A stretch of DNA of 34,685 nucleotides from Cylindrotheca closterium (lineage: Eukaryota; Bacillariophyta; Bacillariophyceae; Bacillariales; Bacillariaceae). Each line of letters begins with the position of its first letter. Position 1 is the first letter of the stretch. A model generated the notes under the pieces. The model had not been told where the DNA came from. It made no database searches and worked only from the letters and a program-made list of their open reading frames with translations. The position numbers and the translations under genes are program-made. Below are positions 17,051-28,347 of the stretch, piece by piece. The stretch covers positions 1-34,685 of the forward strand of contig CAKOGP040000968.1 in NCBI GenBank assembly GCA_933822405.4. Reading direction: 5' to 3'.

Positions 17051-18120
17051 TATTAGGATTTTTTAAGTACATATTTGGAGAAACGAGAAAAGAGAATACA
17101 TGTGAACAATAGAGGAAATGATGTTGACTGATACGACTAAAAATGAAGACTGATACGACTAAAAATATTGCACATGGCAAGTCAGAAAAGATAATTTATT
17201 TCTATGGAAATCATCTTGTTGATGATGTAAGAAAGCAAGATTCAAGCAAGAACCAAAGTTGGATACTAATCAAAGTACCGACTACAGTGGAAGGTGAACG
17301 GATAAACAGATTGAACTTGCAGCATGTCAGGCTGATGTAGAGAGAATTCTGAGAATCTCCACTGAGCTGGAGAAGAAAGAGTCAAAGTCAAAAGTTGACA
17401 AACTGTTCTCACTTTTTATAATATATTGCAAGCAACGAGTGAATTGATTGATAAAGTAGGTAATCAAAGATTACCCGGCGCCGCCTCCACTCCTGGGCTT
17501 GAATCGCATGATGTAGTCTTTGTCTGGAGAGATCGTGCACGTATGCTACCATGAAAAACTGTGGCAAAAGCCTGATGCTACATACGAGAAGCGAGTAGGT
17601 TTGGCACAGTAGCGAGGTACTAAGTTAGTGACTGGTTTGCACCAAGGTCAAATCATAGGATTCAAAAGGGACAATCAATAGGATTGACAGGCAAACCCGG
17701 ACCAAATGGGGTACCGAGCTATGGTGCAAATGAGAGAGAGGGCGGTGAGGGCGGGAAAAAGCAAAAAGCTGACAGTCTTGACCAAGCAGCTAAGCTCCTT
17801 CTATCAATTCCATCATCCCACAAGCTCCCATTGCGAACAATGTCTTCTCCAAATCTTCCGCCCTCTTTGTTGACACTCTTTGCTCCGTCCGCCAACCGTG
17901 TACTTCACTGAAGTGACGCGCCGCAATTGACACGACGGGGATTGAGACTAAGGAAGAGCTAGAAACGCCCATACGTCTCCCGTCTTGCCAATCAAATCTC
18001 TGATAGATCTATATACTTCTATATACTGTAAATTCATATACTTAGAAGGCAACAATACCTGGACAGCTAAATTGCAGTCAATTGAACAGGTAGATTGCAG
18101 GCGGCAGTGAATCGCTTACT
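17051..18120. other. Gap between gag and protease of element C
   Basis: No recognised domain. A 65-codon frame at 17143-17340 (SEKIIYFYGNHLVDDVRKQD) and a 75-codon frame at 17684-17911 (KADSLDQAAKLLLSIPSSHK) are coding-like but unassigned. A short direct repeat ACTGATACGACTAAAAAT occurs twice around 17127-17166. In an intact element this would be the gag-protease linker, so part of it may be inserted sequence. Confidence 0.3.
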
Positions 18121-18990
18121 TCTAACACAGTCACCAAGCACATGGGCAACAACAGTGGACAAAAGAGGAAGCAAATGAGAACGGACCCCCCACTCACTTT
18201 CATGACGGTCGGAAGCTTTGCAGCAATGGGACAAGCACAAAAATTGGACTTCCCAGTGAACGAAGCCCTAGCAGTGATGCACTTCCCAATTGGCCTCAAC
18301 CGCGGAGACACAGCCAACTTGAAAGGAATATTCGACACAGGAGGATGCTGCAACATAGGAGAAAAAGCATACCACCTCGCCATCGCAAAACAACACCCCC
18401 AATTGGTCAAACAGGTGTACAACTTTCCAAAGATTCACTATGCCCCAATCAAGATTGGAGGAATCAAAGACAGTGTCAACATCAAGGCAATCATTGAATA
18501 CTACTTCCCTTTTGCCAACATAAAATGATTTGATTACGCCACCAACAGAAGCTGAGTTCAACAGTACCTTTTGATGTCACTTCTCCTGTTGCCGAGATGG
18601 AGATATTCATGAACACCTGACCATTGACGACCTTGAAATGGAAGAGTCCTTTTTTGAATCATCCTCCTTTTCAAACAATGCCAAACCCAATCACAATGCC
18701 AAACATTCAACAACATCAAACTCAAGATCAACTGCTCATGCAACGAGCTCAACGCAATGCACAGCACTAGTTGATGTTTGGATTGACGGATCAACTACCC
18801 GTCAACACACTCTTTGGATTACCATTCATGTTGAAGGCAAAGATGGTGCCAGACTTTCATCAAAAAACAGTAACTTCAAGCCTCTTCAACCAAGAATTTG
18901 AACTCACCATGGTGCGACCCACAAGGCTTCCAGTGGAACACGTCAGAAGAGATCAAGCAGCGTCACCCAAAGTACTATTCAACAACAACA
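18121..18990 (+). pseudogene. Retropepsin-like protease of element C
   Basis: Catalytic block LKGIFDTGGCCNIGEKAYH (DTG; Asp at about 18330), preceded by LAVMHFPIGLNRGDTANL and followed by IHYAPIKIGGIKDSVNIKAI, the order I know from diatom copia proteases. A stop follows at 18526-18528. After frame changes the C-terminal half appears at about 18770-18940 as LPVNTLFGLPFMLKAKMVPD and SLFNQEFELTMVRPTRLPVE. The DTG loop itself looks intact, but the chain is split by frameshifts. Confidence 0.75.
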
Positions 18991-19154
18991 AGAAAGAGAC
19001 AGGACAGAGAGCCATTGTCATCAGAAAACAACAACACAGCACGCCCAACACCATCACCAACATTATACCAAAGAACACATAACGCAGATCAATCAGACGA
19101 CGAAGCCCACCACAAAAGAAAAAAAAGAAAAAAAAACGAATAAAAAAGGTAGAG

Positions 19155-19321
19155 ACCCATAAAACAAGCGCAAAAACTATACAACAAAACCCATAACACA
19201 ACACGCGCAAAAACTATACAATGAAACCCATAACATGCGCAAAAACGATACAATGAAAGCTATAGCACGCGCAAAATCTATACAATGAAACCCAGAACGC
19301 GCGAGAAAACTACACAACGAA
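19155..19321. repeat. Minisatellite, five units of 32-37 bp
   Basis: Units at 19155-19188, 19189-19225, 19226-19257, 19258-19289 and 19290-19321, with consensus ACCCATAAC..GCGCAAAA followed by CTATACAATGAA. It lies between the protease and RT remnants of element C, where integrase would be expected. CpG-rich GCGC cores are kept in four of five units. Confidence 0.85.
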
Positions 19322-19374
19322 CCGAAAAATATTAATATCGCCCCGAAAAAAGAAAAAAAAAAACCACAGGTGTA

Positions 19375-19742
19375 ATGGAATTACCGAACGCCTTTATCCA
19401 AATATTGATGCCCGAGCAGGAAGGAGAAGATCAAGTAATAATGAAAATTACTGGACTGCTGGTTGATTAGATGATTGACCTAGATCCAATGTATCGGGAT
19501 TATGTAGTAATCAAAAATGGACGTCGAGTGATCTATGTTGTGATCCTCTATGCCATTTATGGCATGTTACAAGCTTCCTTGCTATGGTACCAAAATCTGA
19601 GGGTATCACTGGAAGAATAGGGATTCGTGTTTAATGTATACGATCCGTGCATTGTGAATATGATGGTCAATAAATAGCAATTGCGTATCAGGGTTCATGT
19701 TGATGATGTGCTAGCGAGCCACATGGAACAAAGAGTTCTTGA
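19375..19742 (+). pseudogene. RT fragment of element C, first copy, with stops
   Basis: Copia RT fingers/palm: PNAFIQILMPEQEGEDQ, VIYVVILYAIYGMLQASLLW, VFNVYDPCIVNMMVNK and the catalytic HVDDVLASHMEQ (VDD). Three in-frame TAG codons (after LLVD, LEE and MVNK). Everything between the minisatellite and this fragment (integrase, RT start) is gone. Similarity ends at about 19742, where a 20-bp AT-rich direct repeat begins. Confidence 0.8.
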
Positions 19743-20654
19743 TTTTATCCGATATATTATATTGGATATAAAAAAATTACGCACTACTATTTACACCATA
19801 CTACTACAATAATAAGCATTAAAATGATCATTACAAAGGGACAAATCTAAATATGAATACTTCCTAGCAGGTACAGTAAGCTTAGTTGTCGCTGTAGCTC
19901 CAGTTTGCTTCTCCAGAGCCTTCTGATGAGCGAAATCGACCTCATGGAGTTGCTTATTTCCTTTCTTGATAGCAACAGTGTGCTTTTACTGTTTTCTGCT
20001 GAATCTAGGCACAGGAAGCCATGGTTTATATGTGGCAATCATTCTAAACGTTTTCATTGGTGCTCCTCTTGGCATATTGTCACATAATGCGTTGGCCATG
20101 TAACTCTGCCACAACACAATTGCCAGCAGCCTACTTTGCAGGATTGACAGCCATGCAAATGCAGTTACACATTGCAATCAACACTAGAATCACTTTTGAA
20201 TGACTATCCTTCACCCTTGAAGGTGCTGGCCTTTGTCTTGCATGACTATTTACATTTGGGATGACAAGCAACAGAATCAGATTTTTTTGGTCCATCAGAT
20301 CACCAAATTGAGCGGCATGGTCCTCTCCCATGCCTATTGCACCTTCTGATAAGGCCGAGAAGTGCCATTGTGATAATACATATCAATGGCAAATGGTAGG
20401 GTGGAAGAATATGCCGTCTTCATGACCTGACAAGACAGTTTTGTGTTGGTGTCAGTTTTGGGGCAAATGGGTCTGTCCGACTTCGGACGTTCATCCTTGT
20501 TTCTGTGATGGGCTGAGATATAACATGTATCATACCGACGAATTCCTTATTTCACTGGCAATAAACTTATTTATGGCAGTAAAAGGTGTACTTGTACGTG
20601 GTGGAAGTTATTACGTGAAATGTGTGGAATTTATTTTTATCTGATATATTATAT
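19743..20654. other. Unassigned 0.9-kb segment flanked by 20-bp direct repeats
   Basis: TTTTATCCGATATATTATAT at 19743-19762 recurs with one mismatch at 20635-20654. The segment between has weak minus-strand coding character: MKTFRMIATYKPWLPVPRFS, then after a stop KGNKQLHEVDFAHQKALEKQ (about 20177 down to 19800), which I do not recognise. It separates two overlapping RT fragments. Confidence 0.45.
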
Positions 20655-20670
20655 CATCTAAAGCGTTAAG

Positions 20671-20975
20671 GGATACGATCCGTGCATTGCGAACATGATG
20701 GTCAATAAAAAGCAATTGACTATCAGGTTTCATGTTGATGATGTGCTAGCAAGCCACATGGAACAAAATGTTCTCAAGGATTTCTTTACATGGATAAATG
20801 AGAGATACGGAGGACTAAAGGAAGTGACTTGCACGTGGGGACGAGTTTGCACCTATCTGGGAATGACATTGGATTATTCAAAGAAAGGAAAGTTGAAGAT
20901 TCGAATGGACGATTATGTCCAAAGAATGCTCGACAAATTTTCTGTTAAGTTTAAGGCAGACAACAAACAGGAAAT
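20671..20975 (+). pseudogene. RT fragment of element C type, second copy
   Basis: Opens with DPCIANMMVNKKQLTIRFHV and the catalytic HVDDVLASHMEQ, overlapping the first RT copy by about 105 bp, then goes on to FFTWINERYGGLKEVTCTWG and YLGMTLDYSKKGKLKIRMDD. No internal stop here, and the TAG present after MVNK in the first copy is AAA. Joined at about 20976 to minus-strand element A. The overlap shows two source copies, not one gene cut by an insert. Confidence 0.8.
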
Positions 20976-22515
20976 TCTTTTTTTTGGTAGAGGTTCACTC
21001 CCGGATTTTTAGTCACTTCCATGTGAATCTTCAACATATCTTGTGCTTTGCTGACCGTCTTTGGATAATAATCCACTTCTCTGCAATAGTTTGTCTGAAG
21101 ATCCAGCACCAGAGGAGCTGTTCTCGTTCAATTGCAGTTGCACAGAAATCCTGTTGCAAGAACGGCTTCAAAGATATCATCCTTGAACTTGTTTTGAGCA
21201 GCAGTATCGGTGCTAGCAATAGCAGCATACGCTTTCGTCTTGACTGCAAAATCTCGGAACCAGGCCATGCCATATAGATCTTGTAGGACTTCAGCCTGTC
21301 TCAAGAATCGTTCCTTGAAATGCATCAAGTTTTCCGTTGTTCCTTGCTTCATAGCAAAGAACTTTTGATTTGCTTCCCAGAAATCCAAGAAATCATACTC
21401 AGCATCAGCACTCTTCTTCATGAATCGTTCAATACGTTTCAAGAGTTCAATCGGATCTTCAAGAGTAGTCGTGAAATCGGCTTCACGTCAAAGCTTGATA
21501 TCCATTGCCTTTGTCACAAACTTCAGCATGATGTTTGATTTGACGGTTCTCTTGTTTGTCTCAAAGTAGGCTGATCTTCGCATGTTCTTGTCGAGCTTTG
21601 CAGAATAGAGAATCTTGTTTTGGGCCATCTCTGTTTCTCTTGCAACAGCTTCAGTTTGAGTTGGAGCGTTCAATCTTGGAGCGATTGCATTGAAGTTGAT
21701 CGACTTTCCATCTCAAATTGATTTCACCATGTCTTCGGAACATTTCATTCCAGAAGCTTGGATATAGTCAATCACTCTTTCTTTGGCATCTTTGTACAAC
21801 AATCTTGCCTTTCCATCGTTTTCATCTTTCGTTGAAATAGATGTTTCACAACTGTTGAACTCAAATTGCTCTTGACTTTCTGAGGAGTCACACGTCCTCT
21901 TCCACCACTGGATGAAGAACGTCCCATTGTCAACAAATCACTCACTCCTTTGTAGATAAGGCAGTGCTGTTCTTGACATAAATTTGTTTTGCTGCCTTTT
22001 GTGATTGAATGTTGGAATAAAGCAAAATGTGCTCTATCGTGAAAGCCTTCAGCGCTCAGAACAAACTCTCTGCAATCTAAATTCGTAATCGTCTGTAAAA
22101 CACTTTCACAACAATACTTCTCCTGTGTCTAGGTATACTTTGAGTGAAATTGTTCCTATTTGATTAATATTTGGCTTGAATTGATGATTCAATCACAAAA
22201 GTAAGTTCAACAATTTTCCCTTGGAAAATCCCTTGTTTACAGAACTTGATTTGACCTCTACAACAATTCTGTGTTGAATGCAGTACTTTGGGACATCTTG
22301 TATTATTCCCTACTGCATTGTACACAACATCAATATCACACTTATATAGGGTCATTCCCTTTTTGTGTGGATGTAGATTGTCCAACAGACTTGCGTCCGG
22401 CATACTTGCGTCAAATCCCAACATCACAATCAAAGTCCAATCGTACGTGTCAAAAACTTGGTACTTGAATATTTCTTTTTGGAATGAAAAACTCATATTT
22501 CTTCATATCCCAACA
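20976..22515 (-). mobile_element. LTR retrotransposon A, copy 3: leader and gag N-terminal half only
   Basis: Same orientation as copy 1 and closely similar to 1478-3002. Its 5' end (22515, TGTTGGGATATG on the minus strand) coincides with that of copy 1. The 3' end falls inside gag just before the basic tract. Compared with copy 1 it shows many CpG to TpG/CpA differences in the leader. It shares with copy 1 the gag TGA (21128-21130) that copy 2 lacks. Confidence 0.85.
21128..21926 (-). pseudogene. gag: gag N-terminal region of element A copy 3
   Basis: Start MGRSS at 21926. The best part is 21442 to 21128: FMKKSADAEYDFLDFWEAN, MHFKERFLRQAEVLQDLYG, FRDFAVKTKAYAAIASTDTA, ending at TGA 21128. 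Unlike copy 1 it keeps CGA at the position that is TGA at 1750, and it keeps the 16 bp that copy 1 lost, although that stretch contains a TGA before READFTT. Frameshifts interrupt the first third. Confidence 0.8.
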
Positions 22516-23700
22516 GTGGGGACCAAGACAGTGGAGACCAAGAGATGACTGCTCTGATGGAAGAGACCAGGTCAAACTGCACATCAGTGAGTGAGAGGGG
22601 TCAACCTTTGAAGGCCATTTTGATGGCCAAAAGTCCATCACAGGCAATCTTGACACAATAAGGCCGCTGGGTAAGGGCTGGGGTCTATTGATGGAGGAGC
22701 CAATCAACCGCCATAATCCCAGACAGAAGACCAATCAATTTGCTATGATAGGCACTGGGGTAAACCTGGAGTTTGACAACAGATAACAATGCAACCAGTT
22801 CCCGCTTTGGCAAGGAGCTGGATAGCAGCAGTTCTCAGGTCATTTTGGATGACCCATCACTGATGATTCTGAGGCGACCCTGAATCTAGGCATCCGCCAA
22901 GGCAGCCTCATCACCGTGTATGCCAATCTCATCAGGGACCCACCCATAGTAGTTGGTGCAGAGGTCAGCAGAAGCTTACCAGGCCTTGAGGATGGAAGGG
23001 GCCAGGTCGGAGGAAGGCAAGACTGGGAGACCAGTGCCAGTGAGAAGCACCAATTTGGTAACGGAGAGGGGCCTCACTGTGGCACGTAGGACGTCAGTAG
23101 GCAAAGGACCAGTCCACCAAGAACTTGGTCGCGGTAAGCTGTCTGTCACATTGTTGTTGTCAGATGGATCGTACCTCCAAGAAGTATTATAGGAGCCTGT
23201 GAGGGTAAGATGAGTCCATGCAGCCCCAATAAAGTGGAACAGGCCAACAGTCGGAGACCAGAGCCAGTTCCAAGACTATAATTGTTATGCCAGTGTTCCA
23301 GGGGTTGGAGTAAAGGGTGGTGTTGACCATGTGAAGGCAAGAGAATGCAGGACAGTGTTCTTTGCCAAAGTTCCCAATGTGTACCCCGGGCCGTACAGTT
23401 TGAGGCCAGTGATAAGGGTCTGAGAAGTGTCATTGCAGAAACCAATCCAGATGCATTGGTGGACAGTGGACATAGCGGCCATTGGCAGTGGTGATATCTG
23501 ACACAGCAGTCACTTGTAGAACATCTGGCACCAGTTAAGCCAGAGAAGTTTGTCCTGATCAACCTCCAGATCAATGAACAAGTCAATCAGAAGGGCGTCG
23601 TGGTGACATCACAGCAAGGACAAGGCCAAAGAGTCAAAGGCCACATACATATCCAGTGACTTGAGCTCCTCCATACTCGTTTCAGCAAGCTTGCTGCAAA
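22516..23700 (-). pseudogene. Element F: C-terminal part of a non-LTR-type polyprotein with RNase H-like motif
   Basis: The minus strand reads, with frame changes, VTAVSDITTANGRYVHCPPM (about 23520-23450), SWNWLWSPTVGLFHFIGAAW, then GWVPDEIGIHGDEAALADA and IISDGSSK (about 22843-22868), AAIQLLAKAGTGCIVICCQT and YHSKLIGLLSGIMAVDWLL (about 22690-22750). This order (a block downstream of RT, then an RNase H-like DG[ST] motif and a Y.S.L.G block) is what I associate with diatom non-LTR-type RT proteins. The usual Glu in the Y.SEL block is Lys here. Several stops; RT itself is not seen. Confidence 0.45.
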
Positions 23701-24932
23701 AGACCAAGGGAGGTACCAGTTTCTATACAATCTTCTCGGGTGTTGGAATCTTTTTTCTAGGTGTGTTTTGGGTTGTTTTCAGTTGTTGAGTTTCACACAA
23801 GGCAGCGTCTCCCTTTGCCAGCTGCTATGGAATTCCATGTCTAGACTGTGATTTGCTGTCAATCAGATATTGCTTTCATACATATTGAATTGAGTCTGCC
23901 CATTGGCGGTTAGACTCCTCATTGTATCCTGCAAATTGTCTGTGTTGCTGTGGATGAACAGGAAGATGGTGAAGAAGGGCCAAGCTGACGGTTTTGGGGG
24001 ACGTGCCAGAGACAATCTCACAACAGAGAGACAACGCAGAGAATGCATTGCCTCTTCCCACAAAATAACAACGATCCAAACACAAACATGGTGCAATGAA
24101 AAGTAAAAGTAACAATGCATGTCTCCATTCTAACCTTGAGGCAGCCTTCAATACTACATATGTTCTCTTAGTCACATGCTGTTTTCTAGGTTACTGCAAG
24201 GGTGCTTTACCTTTAATCCTTCAATGTCCTGATGAGCTGATGCCTCTACTTTCTCCACCAGAAATTTGTGGAGGAATCCATTTTGTTCCAATCGTGCTTC
24301 CTTTTCCTAGGGCGTTGCCTTCCATTCTTGACCTATCTTTTCATGAAATGAAAAAAGTCCCTAATCCGTTTCTTTTCCAATTAGGTCACCTTTGTTCCGC
24401 CCCCAACAAAAAGCCAAACAATCTCTTGGGTACTTTTTTTTGATGCTGCAATGTGTAATCCTTTGGACGTCAGAATGGTTGGTGAGAAATCCAGCATCAC
24501 AACAAAGTATCGACCACATGGAATAGGTTTTCCACTTACATATGTCTCAACCATCTTTTGTCTCTCAGCTGCAAATGCCCTGGACCAATGGTTGGACACC
24601 CAAGTGACCGACCTAGCCATGAAACATGCCATCCTCCTCCTTTTTCAAGGTGTCCGTGATCCATCCCTTCCTTCCCTGTGGGGTGTACCCGGCCGCCTCT
24701 GTAGGGCCTTCCGCTCTCGACAATGCATTGGCTACCAAGGACTCTTGGAAGGACTGTTGTCTTGTCAATGGGCCCCCTTGCAGGAAGAATATCTATAGAA
24801 AAAAATATTTCAGAAACGAAACAACACGCGTTCCGGCAGAACCAACCAGTCTGTCTTGCGTAGCGCTAGTACTGAATTTACGTAGAAAACTTCAAAATTA
24901 TCACCAAGCCAACCATTCATCACCGGCGCACC
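23701..24932. other. Unassigned stretch
   Basis: No recognised domain. Open frames of 80-120 codons occur on both strands (minus-strand 24381-24632 reads KMVETYVSGKPIPCGRYFVV; plus-strand 24626-24994 overlaps the next gene), without a family I know. It could contain upstream decay products of element F and the promoter/5' leader of element G, whose ATG is at 24933. Confidence 0.3.
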
Positions 24933-27701
24933 ATGGGCAAATCTATCAAGGCGAAGGCATCCTCGGCAATGACAAAAAAGTCGGGCGTGTCTAAGATGAA
25001 AACGACCTCTGTGGCTAAAAAGTCAGTCAAGAAACGAGTGGAAATTGACCTACAACAGCCTAAAGACAGGGATCCAATCGATTCCAAGATGTTGTCTGAA
25101 ACCCAAACTGAAGTGAAGTGTGTTACCGACGACAATGAAGCGCAACGCATGGCTGATGAGATTGAGGCAAAACGAATCGCCGAACGAGAAGCTTGCAGGA
25201 GTGGACATTACGACAGCATTGTTCCAAACCTGTCGGAGTGGTGGATGAAGAATTTATATTCAGGAGATGCTGTCGACAAAGCATTGGAACGCCATGACCG
25301 TATCCATATGGGTAACGCGCTTTTTATGGTGTGGGAAGAACGTTTTTCCTGCCGCTTGGAACCAACCCTGACTCCGGTATGACGATCCATTTAACAACAA
25401 TACAGGGACAGCAACTTGTTAAGATCATCTTGCCCACATTTTCACATCGATGAATTTGGATAATAGTCAATTGACACAGTACCTCATTGCCGCATTTGAC
25501 ACTGAAACGATGGAAGTGAATCCGTTGGAAGAAATCTGGTCTTTACGCATTTTGGCCATGCAAATTTCTTTACAAAATCCGTTTTCCTTTTTCGGTATTG
25601 ATGAGTTTGAGGGCAAACCGGACGACAACCATTTCTTTTCAGGCGAAATGCCCAATCCACGGCTACGTTGGGAGCATCCCTTGGTGGGCTTTTGGTTCAT
25701 TTGCTCCGAGTTGTTTGACTATCCTTGGATTAATGAGTTTCTGTTGGAGTATTACGATGATCCGCCATCCGCAATTGTTGACGCAATCAAACAAACAAGA
25801 AGTGGCAAGTCTATCAACAAAGCCCCAAATCAAGACTCAGTGAAGGAACCAGATCCGCCTTGTGTTCAAAAAATATACAATCCGATGTATTCTATTGACG
25901 AACCAGGCACGGATGCTCAACGCGATTCCACCAGCTCCGAAGGGGATCAGGTGCAAAACTCAAACCGCTTTGCACCTCTACAAAGTGACAATGATTCGTT
26001 TGACGGTAGTGGAATTCAAGAATTCGACGAGGTTGAAGTGGTGGCGGTGAAAAAGAATGACTCCAAGGCGCCTGAGTCGTCAGATGAAGATGAAGACGCT
26101 GATGCTGACGACACTGACGACAGGGAGAACATTGTGGACAACGCAATGGAGGAAGACGATGATGACGAACGGATCAATACCGCTGGGGTGAACTTGCATG
26201 ATGAGGCCATGGACGACAACACTCTACCGTTGACTTCTCCTAAACTTACGTCAACACAAGACTCAGCAGGTGCAGGGACCCTTATGGAGCCCTCGGAAAC
26301 AACTCCTTCTCGCATTCAACGTCCCCCAACACTGGCCAAACGGATCTCAAACCTCATTCAGGTGAACATGGAAGGGATACCAGGCAAATGTCACATCTTT
26401 GAGACTACTTTCTCCATGGACTATCAAGGGTCGGATTCAGGAACTGTGGCGGAGGCGCTCTTGTCAACAGTTCTGAATTCTATGGAGGAAGCCATCAACA
26501 ATTCCCCTAATGAATTGAAGCTTCTCCCAATCTCTGATACCACATATAAGCAACCGAATCTTTGGATTCGAAACTCAGTAGATTTACGTAATCGCATTTT
26601 GACTTATCGCGCTCTGTCGACTTACTGTGATATGGAATACGGTAACTGTCCCTACGCGGCAACCAACAGCAAGCCGGGCGAGAAGAAACTACCCACACGC
26701 CTTTGTGTTTGGAGATTTCGGTCGAGGCCGTCCAAGACTACCTTCATAGCGGACTACGTCAATTGGGCAGAGGCGCTGGGTGCTACCCTTTTCCATTGCA
26801 GTATGGAGAAATTGTGAAGATCGGATCATGCTCGTTTATTCCTGCAGAAGTCAACTTCTCTGCTTATGCAAAGGAGCTGATGAGACTATTTGATTTTGAA
26901 GTACCTATTGGTATTAAGATTGACTGGGTCTCTATTCCGTACATGGGCTGAGCAATGTCCGACGAACGGTCCCCCGGAGTGACTAGTCCACACTGTTTCA
27001 CTCGGAGGATTCATGCCAAGAGAGTTGATCGCACTTTGAGGTCAATTCTCCACCCAGCAACTGGAAAACCTGACTTTCCATTTGCAGCACCGGCCACCTA
27101 CATCAGTGATTGGAAGTTGGCACAACAAGGTTTGCTGAGTGTTAAGGCCTACGGTCCGGTGAAGGATGCGATCCTGACCTTGATCAGCAAGTTACGGGAT
27201 TACTACATTTTGACGGAGGTTCTATATCCAGGCATCAACTTCACGGGGATGTTCAAGTTTGCTACTACAAGGTTGTACGGTTCTTGCACCCTGTTCAAAC
27301 TGCTCTTGTCCATCAAGGCCACTCCGGTCCAGGCTGATCAAGCTTTCACAGCTGGCAAAGACAAACCCTCTCCAACAACTGCCAATGACGACTCATCTGA
27401 AGAGGAGGACAACAATGAATCTCAGGAGGGAGCGGTTTCTCTATCCGGGGCATTCACAAAGGTGACAAAAAAGAAGAAGAAGAAGAAAAAGAAGAAGTTG
27501 CCCCTTTCTGATAACCTCAAGAATCATTTTCTCGAAGATCTGTCCCCGGCACAACGCAAACTGGCTGAAGCCACCGACTGCAAACTACAGAACAATATTG
27601 ATCGCCATAAAGCAGGTCCACTCTTCTTGATGATCCTTCCTGGAGAAATGGAAGGCTCTTACATCTTTGTATGTCACAAGAAGTACGGTCAGTTGGCTTG
27701 A
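24933..27701 (+). pseudogene. Element G: 5' ORF of a probable non-LTR-type retroelement, broken
   Basis: Starts in context gcgcacATGGGC-like (ATG 24933) with a basic N-terminus (KSVKKRVEID). Then SIVPNLSEWWMKNLYSGDAV up to 25382, a frameshift, DPFNNNTGTATC, a TAA at 25420-25422, and a 455-codon frame from 25450: LRILAMQISLQNPFSFFGID, NPRLRWEHPLVGFWFICSEL, an acidic tract (SSDEDEDADADDTDD, about 26080-26170). Frameshift near 26795; IPAEVNFSAYAKELMRLFDF; TGA at 26949-26951; then TRRIHAKRVDRTLRSILHPA to a lysine run (about 27463-27500) and stop at 27701. Block order resembles the long ORF upstream of diatom non-LTR-type RTs. Function probably RNA binding, by inference only. Two frameshifts and two stops. 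Confidence 0.5.
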
Positions 27702-27811
27702 AACATGTTGAGAGGGATAGTTCTGTTCTTGATTCATCAACTGTGCAAACTTACCAATATTCAAGCTGATCAAGTCTTGGGTAATAATAATAACAACTGA
27801 GACATTAATCG

Positions 27812-28335
27812 TTAATATGCAACTCTGTGGGCATTCGATTGCCGGTGAAATATTTGGCTGTAAAGGTCAAGTACTGTGAAGCGGTGAGTCAACAACAAGT
27901 TTGAACCATGTGAGGCATCAAGTCTCCCAAAGGGGTAAAGACTTCTCCCGCAACGTGGCGGGATGAATTTGGGGCATGTAAGGTCCCGCGAAAAGTTGGT
28001 CAGGGTCCAGGGGAGAAAGTAGTCCGCAGACTGCGGCGTTGTGCTTTCATGGAGCGACGGAAATCTCTGCGTTCCTGACAAAGCAACTTAAGCAAGTCTT
28101 CCTTGTCCACCAAGGACTTGCAAAGGGCTTGTTGACGGCTTGTTAGCATTGGTTGAATTTCCTTAGGCAAGTCATTGGGCCCCATATCAAACTGTGAGTG
28201 AATCCCCTCATTGACAGTACTGTGACGTTCACATATTTGAACATTATCACATGTAGAAGCCGATTGAGATCAGCTGTTGTGAGAGGCGGGACGCCCAAAG
28301 AGAGACAGATCGTTGACATCTGATCTTGTCATAAT
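27812..28335 (-). pseudogene. Unrecognised minus-strand coding remnant inside element G
   Basis: The minus strand reads MTRSDVNDLSLFGRPASHNS, a stop, then MGPNDLPKEIQPMLTSRQQA, LCKSLVDKEDLLKLLCQERR and RRSLRTTFSPGP before a stop; a shifted frame continues PQIHPATLREKSLPLWET to about 27812. Charge pattern and helical character look coding, but I do not know the family. It sits where the endonuclease of element G would be expected, so it may be an insertion. Confidence 0.35.
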
Positions 28336-28347
28336 GTTGTTGTTGGA

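Noticed and set aside
17127..17166. Direct repeat ACTGATACGACTAAAAAT as a regulatory array
   Set aside because: Only two units, no context.
19743..20654. 20-bp direct repeats as a target-site duplication
   Set aside because: 20 bp is too long for usual duplications, and the RT text outside overlaps itself, so it is not a simple insertion.
20976..20990. A8 run at the 3' end of element A copy 3 (minus strand), like a retroposed poly-A tail
   Set aside because: Copies 1 and 2 have AAGGAAAA at the same place, so the run comes from two G to A changes inside homologous sequence.
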